Assembly: GCA_013153755.1 (NCBI GenBank)
Contig: JAADDU010000132.1
Coordinates: 1-7,970 of the forward strand
Source of the DNA: Campylobacterota bacterium
Lineage (GTDB): Bacteria > Campylobacterota > Campylobacteria > Campylobacterales > Sulfurimonadaceae
Length of the DNA stretch: 7,970 nt
Reading direction: 5' to 3'
Shown here: piece after piece, positions 1-5,813 of the stretch
Layout of the letters: each line of letters begins with the position of its first letter
Position numbering within the stretch: the first letter of the stretch is position 1
Made by a program: the position numbers and the translations under genes
The notes under the pieces: model-generated
Seen by the model: only the letters and a program-made list of their open reading frames with translations
The model's database searches: none
Told to the model about the DNA's origin: nothing

Positions 1-979
1 TGACTTTAGTGATGTTAGTTATTTTGATACCACTGCATCTATTTTTATAAACACACTTATAGAAAAATATAAATTAAAAAATTTGGAAGTAGAGATACTT
101 ACAAGTACAAATGATATTTTAGATACTTTAAAGTTAACATTATCCTTTAAAGAAAAAGCTCAAGAGTTACCAAAAGTTAAAAAAGATAATATTTTACAAG
201 CTATAGGTGAGAAAACATACCTATATTATAATGGTTTTATTGCATTTATAGCATTTCTTGGACAACTTTTTGCAACGAAACTATACTATCTGAAATCTTT
301 TAAAAATATACGCTTTAAAGAGATAGCTTTTGAGATAAATGAGAGTGCTATTAGAGCTTTAGGTATCATAGCATTAACAAGTTTTCTTATAGGCTTGGTC
401 GTAGCATATCAATCAGCATACCAACTAAAGATATATGGTGCAAATATATTTATAGTTGATATGCTTGGTATCTCTATATTTCGTGAGTTAGCACCACTTA
501 TGACTGCCATAGTTATAGCTGGTAGAAGTGGTTCTGCTTTTACAGCTCAAATAGGTGCTATGAAGATAACACAAGAGTTAGATGCGATGAGAACTATGGG
601 ATTTGATCCATATATATTTTTAGTTTTACCTAGAATTATAGCTCTTATTATTGCTATGCCTATACTTATCTTTGTTGCAGATATGATGGGAGTTTTTGGT
701 GGTATTTTAGTTGCAAATCTTGATTTGGGGATAACTCCACAACTTTTTTTAGAGAGATTTAGTGAGGTTGTTGCTATAAAACATTTTTATATAGGTATTT
801 TAAAAGGACCATTTTTTGCATTTTTGATAGCATCTATCGGTATATATAGAGGTTTAATGGTAAAAGATGATACACAAAGTATAGGTTTTAATACCACTAA
901 AAGTGTTGTAGAGTCTATCTTTGCAGTTATAGTATGTGATGCGATTTTTTCTATCATATTCACAAATCTGGGGATTTAG
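1..979 (+). CDS. mlaE: STAS-MlaE family ABC lipid transporter permease (5' end outside window)
   Basis: Inner-membrane permease of an MCE-type phospholipid/lipid ABC transporter, orthologous by order and type to C. jejuni iamB. The frame is open from base 2, giving 325 visible residues. The TTG at 83 is not the start: the codons before it read SDVSYFDTTASIF and then LEVEIL, the usual end of a STAS domain. A long hydrophilic linker follows. The MlaE domain has about five hydrophobic segments and the family signature FRELAPLMTAIVIAGRSGSA, continuing into TAQIGAM and ITQELDAMRTMGFDP. The stop TAG (977-979) abuts the ATG of the ATPase gene. STAS domains fused to MlaE permeases are known and are thought to regulate the transporter; that role is inferred here. 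Family assignment is firm, and the true start lies upstream. Confidence 0.93.
   Translation, partial: DFSDVSYFDTTASIFINTLIEKYKLKNLEVEILTSTNDILDTLKLTLSFKEKAQELPKVKKDNILQAIGEKTYLYYNGFIAFIAFLGQLFATKLYYLKSFKNIRFKEIAFEINESAIRALGIIALTSFLIGLVVAYQSAYQLKIYGANIFIVDMLGISIFRELAPLMTAIVIAGRSGSAFTAQIGAMKITQELDAMRTMGFDPYIFLVLPRIIALIIAMPILIFVADMMGVFGGILVANLDLGITPQLFLERFSEVVAIKHFYIGILKGPFFAFLIASIGIYRGLMVKDDTQSIGFNTTKSVVESIFAVIVCDAIFSIIFTNLGI
29..41 (-). repeat. TAGATGCAGTGGT repeat, copy 1
   Basis: ACCACTGCATCTA on the + strand, an exact copy of the 13-mer also seen at 3675, 5943 and 6585. It lies in the STAS part of the permease, reading Thr-Thr-Ala-Ser, antisense to the motif orientation. Confidence 0.7.
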
Positions 980-992
980 ATGCAGTGCATGA
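977..992 (+). repeat. TAGATGCAGTG repeat, copy 2 (16-mer variant)
   Basis: TAGATGCAGTGCATGA, containing the odd palindrome ATGCA-G-TGCAT. It holds the permease stop codon and both candidate start codons of the ATPase gene. It is identical over 16 bases to 3622-3637. Confidence 0.7.
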
Positions 993-1726
993 TTAAGGTT
1001 AGAGATATTAAAACAGTTTTTGATGAGAGAATTGTTCATAATGGACTAAATCTTAGTATAAATAAAGGTGAGATATATGGTCTCATAGGTCCAAGTGGAT
1101 GTGGAAAGACCACACTTCTTCGTGAGATGGTAATGCTTCAAGAATTTCATGGTGGTAACATAGAAATTTTAGGACATGATTTAAGTAAGATAGGTCATAA
1201 AGAAGCTCAAAGTTTAAGAAGAGAGTGGGGTGTTTTATTTCAAGCTGGTGCTTTGTTTTCATCTTTAAATCTTAAAGAAAACATATCTTTACCACTTATA
1301 GAGTATACAGATTTATCAAAAAAGATGATAGATGAGATAGTAAAGTTTAAGATAAACCTAGTAGGTTTAAAATCATCTGATGCACTACTTTACCCATCTC
1401 AGATAAGTGGTGGTATGAAGAAAAAAGCAGCATTAGCTCGTGCTTTAGCGATGGATCCTAAACTTCTTTTTTTAGATGAGCCTACAAGTGGACTTGACCC
1501 TATATCTGCAAGAGATTTTGATGCACTTATCTTAAATCTTAGAAGGCTTTTAGGTTTAACTATAGTGATGGTTTCACATGATTTACAGTCTATATATGAT
1601 ACACTAGATAGAGTTGCAATTATAGATGAAAAAAAGATAGTCTATGAGGGTGATTTGGCAAATATTAAAAATACAAAGAGTGAGTTTATACAAACATTTT
1701 TTAAAAATAGTGTAGTGAGTGAATGA
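980..1726 (+). CDS. mlaF: MlaF-type ABC transporter ATP-binding protein
   Basis: Cytosolic ATPase that powers the MlaE-type permease encoded just upstream (iamA in C. jejuni). All ABC motifs are visible in the 248 residues: Walker A GPSGCGKTT (38-46), Q-loop Gln88, signature ISGGMKKKAALAR (142-154), Walker B LLFLDEP with catalytic Glu167, D-loop SGLD, and H-loop His200. The start at 980 has GGGGA at 970-974, five bases upstream, and follows the permease stop directly. An alternative ATG at 989 would give the more usual N-terminus MIKVRDI but is further from that ribosome site. The ISGGMKKKAALARA signature is typical of the MlaF subfamily. The gene is translationally coupled to its neighbours. 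The start region coincides with one copy of the TAGATGCAGTG repeat. Confidence 0.95.
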   Translation: MQCMIKVRDIKTVFDERIVHNGLNLSINKGEIYGLIGPSGCGKTTLLREMVMLQEFHGGNIEILGHDLSKIGHKEAQSLRREWGVLFQAGALFSSLNLKENISLPLIEYTDLSKKMIDEIVKFKINLVGLKSSDALLYPSQISGGMKKKAALARALAMDPKLLFLDEPTSGLDPISARDFDALILNLRRLLGLTIVMVSHDLQSIYDTLDRVAIIDEKKIVYEGDLANIKNTKSEFIQTFFKNSVVSE

Positions 1727-1738
1727 GGATAAAAATTT

Positions 1739-2722
1739 ATGAATAACAAAGTAAATTATACAATAGTTGGATTAGTAGTACTTTTAGGAATCGCAATGAT
1801 GGTGGGTTTTGGGTACTGGTTACTTAAACCATCAGAAGATTTAAAAATAAAAAAATATTATATAAGATTTGATGAATCAGTTTTAGGATTAAATGTAGAT
1901 GCAGCAGTAAAATACAGAGGTATAAATGTAGGAAAAGTAACTGCACTTAGGATAAGTCCAAAAAATAGTGAGCAAGTAGAAGTTTTAGTAAGTATTTTAA
2001 AAACTACTCCCATAAAAGAGAATACAGTTGCAAAATTAACTGCTCAAGGTATCACTGGACTTAGTTATATAAACCTCTCAATGGGCGATAATGATGCTCC
2101 ACCATTAGAAGTTCAAGATGGAGAGAAATATCCAGTAATAAAAAGTATCCCATCCTTTTTTGAAAATATAGAGCAGTCTTTAGGAACTGTATCTACAAAC
2201 TTATCAAAAACACTAGTAAGAACATCAGAACTTTTAGATGATGAAAATCAGAAAGAGGTAACTAAAGTTTTAAAAAAGACTGCCTCTTTTATGGATAAGA
2301 TGGATAAATTACTAAATGATAAAACTATAAAACATCTACAATCATCTGCAAAAAACCTTGATAGTACTATGAAAAACATAGATAGTGTAACAGCTAAAAT
2401 TGACAATATGCTACCAAAGATAGAACATTTTGTTGATCATAGTGTTTCATGGGAAGAAAAAACATCAGATGCTTTTGCTTCTATTACAAAAAGCTATCTT
2501 GGTATTAAAGCTTCAATGGATGAGTTTAGATCTGCCATAGCAAATGGAGATTTCAATATCAAAGAGATAACAAGAGATATAGTGCCAACTTTAAATAACA
2601 CTTTAATAGAGATGCAAAGTCTTATGGTAAAGGTTGAAACTACACTAAATAAGCATGAACGAAGTCCTAGCGATATTTTATTTATGCAAGAAAAGATTAA
2701 AAAAGGTCCTGGAGAGATATGA
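1739..2722 (+). CDS. mlaD: MlaD/MCE family substrate-binding protein
   Basis: Membrane-anchored periplasmic MCE protein that would bind lipid and form the hexameric channel of the transporter. It has 327 residues. An N-terminal transmembrane anchor lies at about 8-29. One MCE domain spans about 38-115, with the recognisable KYRGINVGKVTAL and the hydrophobic pore segment GLSYINL (107-113). A long helical, probably coiled-coil region (about 140-305) follows, rich in Lys/Asp/Ser/Thr heptad-like stretches. The tail SPSDILF...GPGE (310-326) resembles the end of other MCE proteins. The ribosome site GAGGA (1725-1729) overlaps the ATPase stop, 9 bases before ATG. With one MCE domain plus a helical extension it is longer than E. 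coli MlaD (about 183 residues), so it could bridge more of the periplasm. The substrate is not shown by the sequence. Confidence 0.93.
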   Translation: MNNKVNYTIVGLVVLLGIAMMVGFGYWLLKPSEDLKIKKYYIRFDESVLGLNVDAAVKYRGINVGKVTALRISPKNSEQVEVLVSILKTTPIKENTVAKLTAQGITGLSYINLSMGDNDAPPLEVQDGEKYPVIKSIPSFFENIEQSLGTVSTNLSKTLVRTSELLDDENQKEVTKVLKKTASFMDKMDKLLNDKTIKHLQSSAKNLDSTMKNIDSVTAKIDNMLPKIEHFVDHSVSWEEKTSDAFASITKSYLGIKASMDEFRSAIANGDFNIKEITRDIVPTLNNTLIEMQSLMVKVETTLNKHERSPSDILFMQEKIKKGPGEI

Positions 2723-3321
2723 TGAAAAATATATTTATATCTATATGTGTATTGTTCTTGGTAATTGGTTGTTCAACAACAAAACCAACTATAGTAGAAT
2801 ATAAGTTATCTTTAGAAGATTTAAATCAAAAAACTGTTTCAAAAGGATGTAAAGATAAATCTTTAAAAGTTGCACAAGCATTTAGCTCAAACTCTTTGAT
2901 GTCTTTAAATATGAATTATGTGATAGGAAAATCAAAAATCTATTCATACTCTCAAGCCCAATGGAATAATTCTCCAAATCAAGAAATATCCCAACAAATA
3001 GTAAAACTCTTAAGAGATTCTAAACTTTTTAAAACTACACAAAGTGCAAAATCAAGAACTAGTAGTGATTTTATTTTAGAAACTAGTATCGAAGATTTTA
3101 TGCAGTATTATGATGAAAAGATTAAAACTTCTTATGTGAAAGTATCTATAAATATGTCACTTATAGATGTGAAAACAAATAAAGTTGTAGCAAGTAAAAC
3201 TTTTTTTACTAAGTTAAATACTACATCACTAGATGCATATGGTGGAGTAGATGCTTTGCAAGTTGGATTAAGAAATATACTTAGTCAAAGTTTAGAGTTT
3301 TTTAATGAGGTTTGTAGATGA
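2722..3321 (+). CDS. ABC-type transport auxiliary lipoprotein (PqiC/ABC_trans_aux-like)
   Basis: Probable outer-membrane or periplasmic lipoprotein partner of the MCE transporter. From the second ATG it has 199 residues. A short signal peptide ends in the lipobox VIGC with lipidated Cys17, followed by Ser-Thr-Thr. The body fits the ABC_trans_aux pattern (PF03886): YSYSQAQWNNSP, then a helix ISQQIVKLLRDSKLFKT, the strands DFILETSIEDFMQYYDE and VKVSINMSLIDVKTNKVVASK, and a final helix. ATG at 2719 overlaps the previous stop by 4 bases, but GGAGAG at 2711-2716 is only 2 bases from it. ATG at 2722 has a 5-base spacing and gives a shorter signal peptide, so I prefer it. Two more cysteines, Cys43 and Cys198, could form a disulfide in the periplasm. 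Sequence similarity in this family is low, so the assignment leans partly on context. Confidence 0.82.
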   Translation: MKNIFISICVLFLVIGCSTTKPTIVEYKLSLEDLNQKTVSKGCKDKSLKVAQAFSSNSLMSLNMNYVIGKSKIYSYSQAQWNNSPNQEISQQIVKLLRDSKLFKTTQSAKSRTSSDFILETSIEDFMQYYDEKIKTSYVKVSINMSLIDVKTNKVVASKTFFTKLNTTSLDAYGGVDALQVGLRNILSQSLEFFNEVCR

Positions 3322-4568
3322 TAAGTGAAGAAGAGTATAAAACAAGAAGAGCTATATTAGGAGATACTTTAGATAAAAATTCATTAGCAGTTCTTTTTAG
3401 TGCAAATCATAAAACTCGTTCAAATGACACATCTTATCCATATAGACAAGATAGTAATTTTTACTATCTTAGTGGATTTAAAGAAGATAACTCATGCCTA
3501 CTTCTTATAAAAGATAAAAAAAACATAAGAACAGTTTTATTTGTTCAAAAAAAAGACAAAGAAAAAGAGTTATGGAATGGTAAAAGAGTTGGTGTTAAAA
3601 AAGCTAAAAAAAGATTTTTAGTAGATGCAGTGCATGAATACACAGAATTTGAAAATATATTTAAAAAAGAGATAACCACTGCATCTACTTTGTATTTTGA
3701 TTTTAACCTTGATTACTCAAAAGTAAAAGTCCTAAAAAGGTATGCTAAAAATTTAAATACACATAAAAATCTCTCTATACCTATTCAAAAGATGAGGTTA
3801 ATTAAATCAGATACAGAGATACTACTCATAAAAAAAGCGATAGAGATTACAAAAAAGGCACACCATACCTTAATGAAGTTAGATAAATTGAATAAAAATG
3901 AATTTGAACTTCAAGCTCAACTAGAGTATGACTTTAAAAGGAATGGTGCATATAGTGATGCTTATACTTCCATTGTAGCTTCAGGAAATAATGCAAATAC
4001 TCTGCATTATATTAAAAATGATAAACCTTTAAAAAATGGTACGCTTATACTTATAGATGCTGGATGTGAATATGAGTATTATGCAAGTGATATAACAAGG
4101 ACTATCCCTGTAAATGGAACTTTCACAAAAGCACAAAAAGAGCTTTATAATTTGGTGTTAAATACTCAAGCAGAAGTTATCAAGATGATAAAACCAAATA
4201 TAAAAAGAAGTCAGTTACAAAAAAAAGCAATAAAATGTTTAACAGAAGGTATGGTTAATCTTGGTATCTTAAAAGGTGATGTTAAAAAACTTATAAAAAA
4301 ACAAAAATATAAAAAATACTATCCTCATGGTATAGGACATTGGATGGGGTTAGATGTACATGATGAATGCCCATATATAGATGAAAAAGGAAAAGAGATA
4401 AAACTTATGAAGGGGATGGTTTTAACTATAGAACCAGCGATATATATAGATAAAAATGATAAACAAGTACCTAAAAAATATCGTGGAATTGGTATAAGGA
4501 TAGAAGATGATATCTTAGTTTCTTTAGATGGATATGAAAACTTGTCAAAATCCATCCTTAAGTATTAA
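3318..4568 (+). CDS. pepP: Xaa-Pro aminopeptidase (M24B, pita-bread metalloprotease)
   Basis: Cytosolic dinuclear-metal peptidase that removes an N-terminal residue preceding proline. It has 416 residues, against 441 for E. coli PepP. The AMP_N domain (about 1-150) carries the typical YPYRQDSNFYYLSGF (40-54). The M24 catalytic domain (about 165-410) keeps all five metal ligands: Asp247 (IDAG), Asp258 (SDITRT), His341 (HGIGHWMGLDVHD), Glu372 (TIEPAIYI) and Glu396 (GIRIEDD). The accessory histidines His230 (LHY) and His348 are also present. ATG overlaps the lipoprotein stop (ATGA), with TGAGG seven bases upstream, so the gene is coupled to the lipid-transport operon. It has no signal peptide. 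It ends tail-to-tail with the S4 gene, overlapping it by 4 bases. It contains two copies of the TAGATGCAGTG repeat in opposite orientation. Confidence 0.95.
   Translation: MISEEEYKTRRAILGDTLDKNSLAVLFSANHKTRSNDTSYPYRQDSNFYYLSGFKEDNSCLLLIKDKKNIRTVLFVQKKDKEKELWNGKRVGVKKAKKRFLVDAVHEYTEFENIFKKEITTASTLYFDFNLDYSKVKVLKRYAKNLNTHKNLSIPIQKMRLIKSDTEILLIKKAIEITKKAHHTLMKLDKLNKNEFELQAQLEYDFKRNGAYSDAYTSIVASGNNANTLHYIKNDKPLKNGTLILIDAGCEYEYYASDITRTIPVNGTFTKAQKELYNLVLNTQAEVIKMIKPNIKRSQLQKKAIKCLTEGMVNLGILKGDVKKLIKKQKYKKYYPHGIGHWMGLDVHDECPYIDEKGKEIKLMKGMVLTIEPAIYIDKNDKQVPKKYRGIGIRIEDDILVSLDGYENLSKSILKY
3622..3637 (+). repeat. TAGATGCAGTG repeat, copy 3 (16-mer variant)
   Basis: TAGATGCAGTGCATGA inside pepP, where it encodes Val-Asp-Ala-Val-His-Glu. 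It matches copy 2 over 16 bases although the reading frame differs. Confidence 0.7.
3675..3687 (-). repeat. TAGATGCAGTGGT repeat, copy 4
   Basis: ACCACTGCATCTA on the + strand inside pepP (Thr-Thr-Ala-Ser), inverted relative to copy 3. The 11-bp cores lie 44 bases apart. Confidence 0.7.
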
Positions 4569-4768
4569 ATTACTTCGATTGTTACTTCTGCTACTTCTAT
4601 AATATCGCCAGAGACTATCTTGGCTCTTTTTCTTAACTCTACTTGAGAGTTTCTTGTTACATGACCATCTGCAATTACCATCTTTGCATGTGCTCCACTA
4701 TCTACTAAGTCTAATACTTTTAAAAGTTTAAATAACTCTATGTAGTCACCATTTAGTTCAAACTTCAC
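4565..4768 (-). CDS. small S4-domain RNA-binding protein (YbcJ-like)
   Basis: A 67-residue protein that is essentially one S4 RNA-binding domain. It reads as LDLVDSGAHAKMVIADGHVT, then N-x-x-x-E-x-R-K-R-x-K-I-V-x-GD, then an I/V-rich end. This matches E. coli YbcJ (about 70 residues) through the SGA.AK..IA.G.V and E.RKR.KIV.G patterns, which make up the S4 RNA contact surface. The RNA partner is unknown; ribosome or tRNA-related roles are typical of the superfamily. The start is GTG at 4768, supported by AAGAGG (4780-4775) six bases upstream inside the previous gene. Only one base separates it from that gene's stop, so the two are probably translationally coupled. It shares the palindromic TTAA of its stop with the pepP stop on the other strand. 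Confidence 0.88.
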   Translation of the reverse strand: MKFELNGDYIELFKLLKVLDLVDSGAHAKMVIADGHVTRNSQVELRKRAKIVSGDIIEVAEVTIEVI

Positions 4769-4769
4769 T

Positions 4770-5312
4770 TTAAGCCTCTTGATCTATGATAGAATACCCT
4801 AAGTCATACATAGCTTTATCTACCATCTCTACAGCTGCCTGCATTGTCTTTTGGCTTATTTCTGGAAGTTCTCCACCCCACATAGCCTCAGCTTCTTGAA
4901 AACCTTGTAGCATACCTTCTCTACCTGCACGCATTAGTTTTTCATCTCCATTTGAAGTATTGATAACAAAGTTTGCAATTCTTTCAGATGTTTGTTTAAT
5001 CCCAAAGATACCATCTTCACTGATAAGCTCGGCTGCTTCATCTTGTGAAAGCTCTGCTATTGGTTTCCCTGTATATCCAATATCACTTAAGAAGTTTTTA
5101 AAATCTTGATAATTTGTTTGAAATTTATCATCTTTATTTAAAATAGAAACTTGAGAAGTTGCAGAGTTTATCATCATCTCATTTGCTCTTTTTGAGATCT
5201 GCTCTCTTATCTCACTTGCTTCTTTTTGAGATATTTTTTGTGTAAAGTCCGTTTTTATAGGAGATTGACTCTCTTTAGTTGTGATATTTGGTATATTTGA
5301 TGCTATTTTCAT
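4770..5312 (-). CDS. conserved hypothetical protein, mostly helical, 180 aa
   Basis: I do not recognise a functional domain. The 180-residue product has no signal peptide or membrane segment and looks cytosolic, acidic and helical. A low-complexity N-terminus (about 1-30, Ser/Thr/Lys/Gln) leads to a charged helix with KEASEIREQISKRANEMM (30-47). A segment NYQDFKNFLSDIGYTGKPIAELS follows, and then a C-terminal half with FGIKQTSERIANFVI, GREGMLQGFQEAEAMWGGELPE and a closing amphipathic helix. From memory, similar Campylobacterota proteins carry the legacy name hydrogenase-4 component G, but nothing in the sequence supports a hydrogenase role, and no hydrogenase genes are in the window. The start ATG at 5312 has AAGGA (5323-5319) six bases upstream. 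It is the first gene of a two-gene unit with the S4 protein. Confidence 0.8.
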   Translation of the reverse strand: MKIASNIPNITTKESQSPIKTDFTQKISQKEASEIREQISKRANEMMINSATSQVSILNKDDKFQTNYQDFKNFLSDIGYTGKPIAELSQDEAAELISEDGIFGIKQTSERIANFVINTSNGDEKLMRAGREGMLQGFQEAEAMWGGELPEISQKTMQAAVEMVDKAMYDLGYSIIDQEA

Positions 5313-5325
5313 GTTCTATCCTTAT

Positions 5326-5351
5326 AGTATATATGTTAACAATATATATCG
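5326..5351 (-). promoter_or_regulatory. candidate promoter of the hypothetical-S4 gene pair
   Basis: On the minus strand, upstream of the ATG at 5312, the run TCGATATATATTG offers a -10-like TATATT (5346-5341), giving a leader of about 22 bases. A second hexamer, TATACT (5331-5326), seems too close to the start codon. The run also contains CGATAT (5351-5346), which resembles the -10 of flagellar sigma-28 promoters in Campylobacterota, but I see no matching upstream element. No -35 consensus is visible, as is usual in this phylum. Tentative. Confidence 0.35.
5328..5349. repeat. imperfect AT-rich dyad centred on GTTAAC
   Basis: TATATAT, the palindrome GTTAAC (5335-5340) and then AATATATAT form a near-symmetrical dyad with one extra base on the right. 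It overlaps the candidate promoter of the minus-strand gene pair, so it could be an operator. AT-rich composition makes chance symmetry plausible. Confidence 0.3.
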
Positions 5352-5389
5352 ACAAATTTAAAATAAAGTAAAATCTTTATATTTATTCG

Positions 5390-5415
5390 TTAATTTAAAA
5401 AAATTAAGATATAAT
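5390..5415 (+). promoter_or_regulatory. sigma-70-type promoter of the cold-shock gene
   Basis: A perfect TATAAT at 5410-5415 lies 139 bases before the csp ATG. The hexamer 17 bases upstream is TCGTTA, a poor -35, and the region is A/T-rich, as is normal for vegetative promoters in Campylobacterota. Immediately upstream, TTAATTT (5390-5396) and AAATTAA (5401-5407) form a 7-bp inverted repeat with a 4-base spacer between the -35 and -10 positions. Transcription would start near 5421-5423. Confidence 0.65.
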
Positions 5416-5420
5416 ACTCT

Positions 5421-5554
5421 CGATGAAAAGATGAGGCTCGAGTTCATCTTTAGTGTGTGATATTATGACTTGTTCAATCGTGACCCTAAAGACTCTCCAA
5501 TTTTTGACTCCACTTCTTAATTTTTTAAGAGTGAATTTTATATAAGGCTTAATA
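5421..5554 (+). promoter_or_regulatory. long structured 5' leader of the cold-shock mRNA
   Basis: The predicted transcript has about 130 untranslated bases before the csp ATG. A long leader is characteristic of cspA-type mRNAs, where it controls temperature-dependent translation. Two stems are visible. AAAGATGA (5427-5434) pairs with TCATCTTT (5444-5451), 8 bp around a 9-base loop. CACT-T-CTTAA (5511-5520) pairs with TTAAG-AGTG (5525-5533) around TTTT, ending 10 bases before the ribosome site AAGG (5544-5547). The leader also holds short open frames at 5423 (MKR), 5431 (9 codons) and 5465-5545 (26 codons), the last stopping exactly at the csp ribosome site. Thermosensing is inferred from the gene family, not shown. 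Confidence 0.5.
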
Positions 5555-5773
5555 ATGGCAGAATTATTAGACGGATCAGTAAAATGGTTCAACGAAGAAA
5601 AAGGTTATGGATTTATCCAACAAGATAATGGTGGAAAAGATGTATTCGTACATTTCCGTCAAGTTAATCACACTGGTGGTGGTCGTGTTTCTCTAGCAGA
5701 AGGACAAAAAGTTACATTTGAAGTAGGCGAAGGTCAAAAAGGACCACAAGCTGAAAACGTAACTCCACTGTAG
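5555..5773 (+). CDS. cold-shock protein, CspA family
   Basis: A 72-residue single-domain cold-shock protein, a single-stranded RNA/DNA-binding OB fold that acts as an RNA chaperone in the cytosol. It begins with [14 protein letters not shown], which carries the aromatic RNA-binding residues and RNP1 (KGYGFI), followed by RNP2 (DVFVHF). It ends with the usual EGQKVTFEV and KGPQAENV. The loop [13 protein letters not shown] between RNP2 and the next strand is slightly longer and more Gly-rich than in E. coli CspA. Arg codons are CGT, unlike the AGA/AGG of most neighbours, which suggests strong expression. The ribosome site AAGG lies seven bases before ATG. The gene ends in tandem stops, TAG TAA. 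It is flanked by its own promoter and a hairpin terminator, so it is probably monocistronic. Confidence 0.96.
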   Translation: MAELLDGSVKWFNEEKGYGFIQQDNGGKDVFVHFRQVNHTGGGRVSLAEGQKVTFEVGEGQKGPQAENVTPL

Positions 5774-5783
5774 TAACCTTTTC

Positions 5784-5813
5784 TTTTACAGGCTTTTTGC
5801 CTGTAAAACTTTT
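5784..5813 (+). terminator. intrinsic terminator of the cold-shock gene, overlapping ackA
   Basis: TTTTACAGGC (5784-5793) and GCCTGTAAAA (5799-5808) form a perfect 10-bp stem with a TTTTT loop, followed on the + strand by CTTTT. It starts 10 bases after the csp stop. The T tract is short. On the minus strand the stem is followed by GAAAAGG with no T run, so it should work poorly for ackA transcripts. The stem and loop include the last ackA codons and stop. Confidence 0.75.

Noticed and set aside
83..85. TTG as the start of the MlaE permease
   Set aside because: The same frame is open back to base 2 and encodes STAS-like residues, and no ribosome site precedes the TTG.
854..1039. Minus-strand open frame across the permease/ATPase junction
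   Set aside because: It lies antisense to two well-supported genes, has no ribosome site and no recognisable domain.
4325..4555. Minus-strand open frame within pepP
   Set aside because: It is antisense to the conserved metal-binding part of pepP and low in complexity, a shadow of real coding sequence.
5344..5351. Sigma-28 (flagellar) promoter for the 180-residue gene
   Set aside because: CGATAT matches the -10, but no matching upstream element lies at the expected distance, and the protein has no flagellar feature. Kept only as a remark.
5404..5592. Minus-strand open frame over the csp leader and start
   Set aside because: It covers the csp promoter, leader and first codons antisense, and has no ribosome site or domain.
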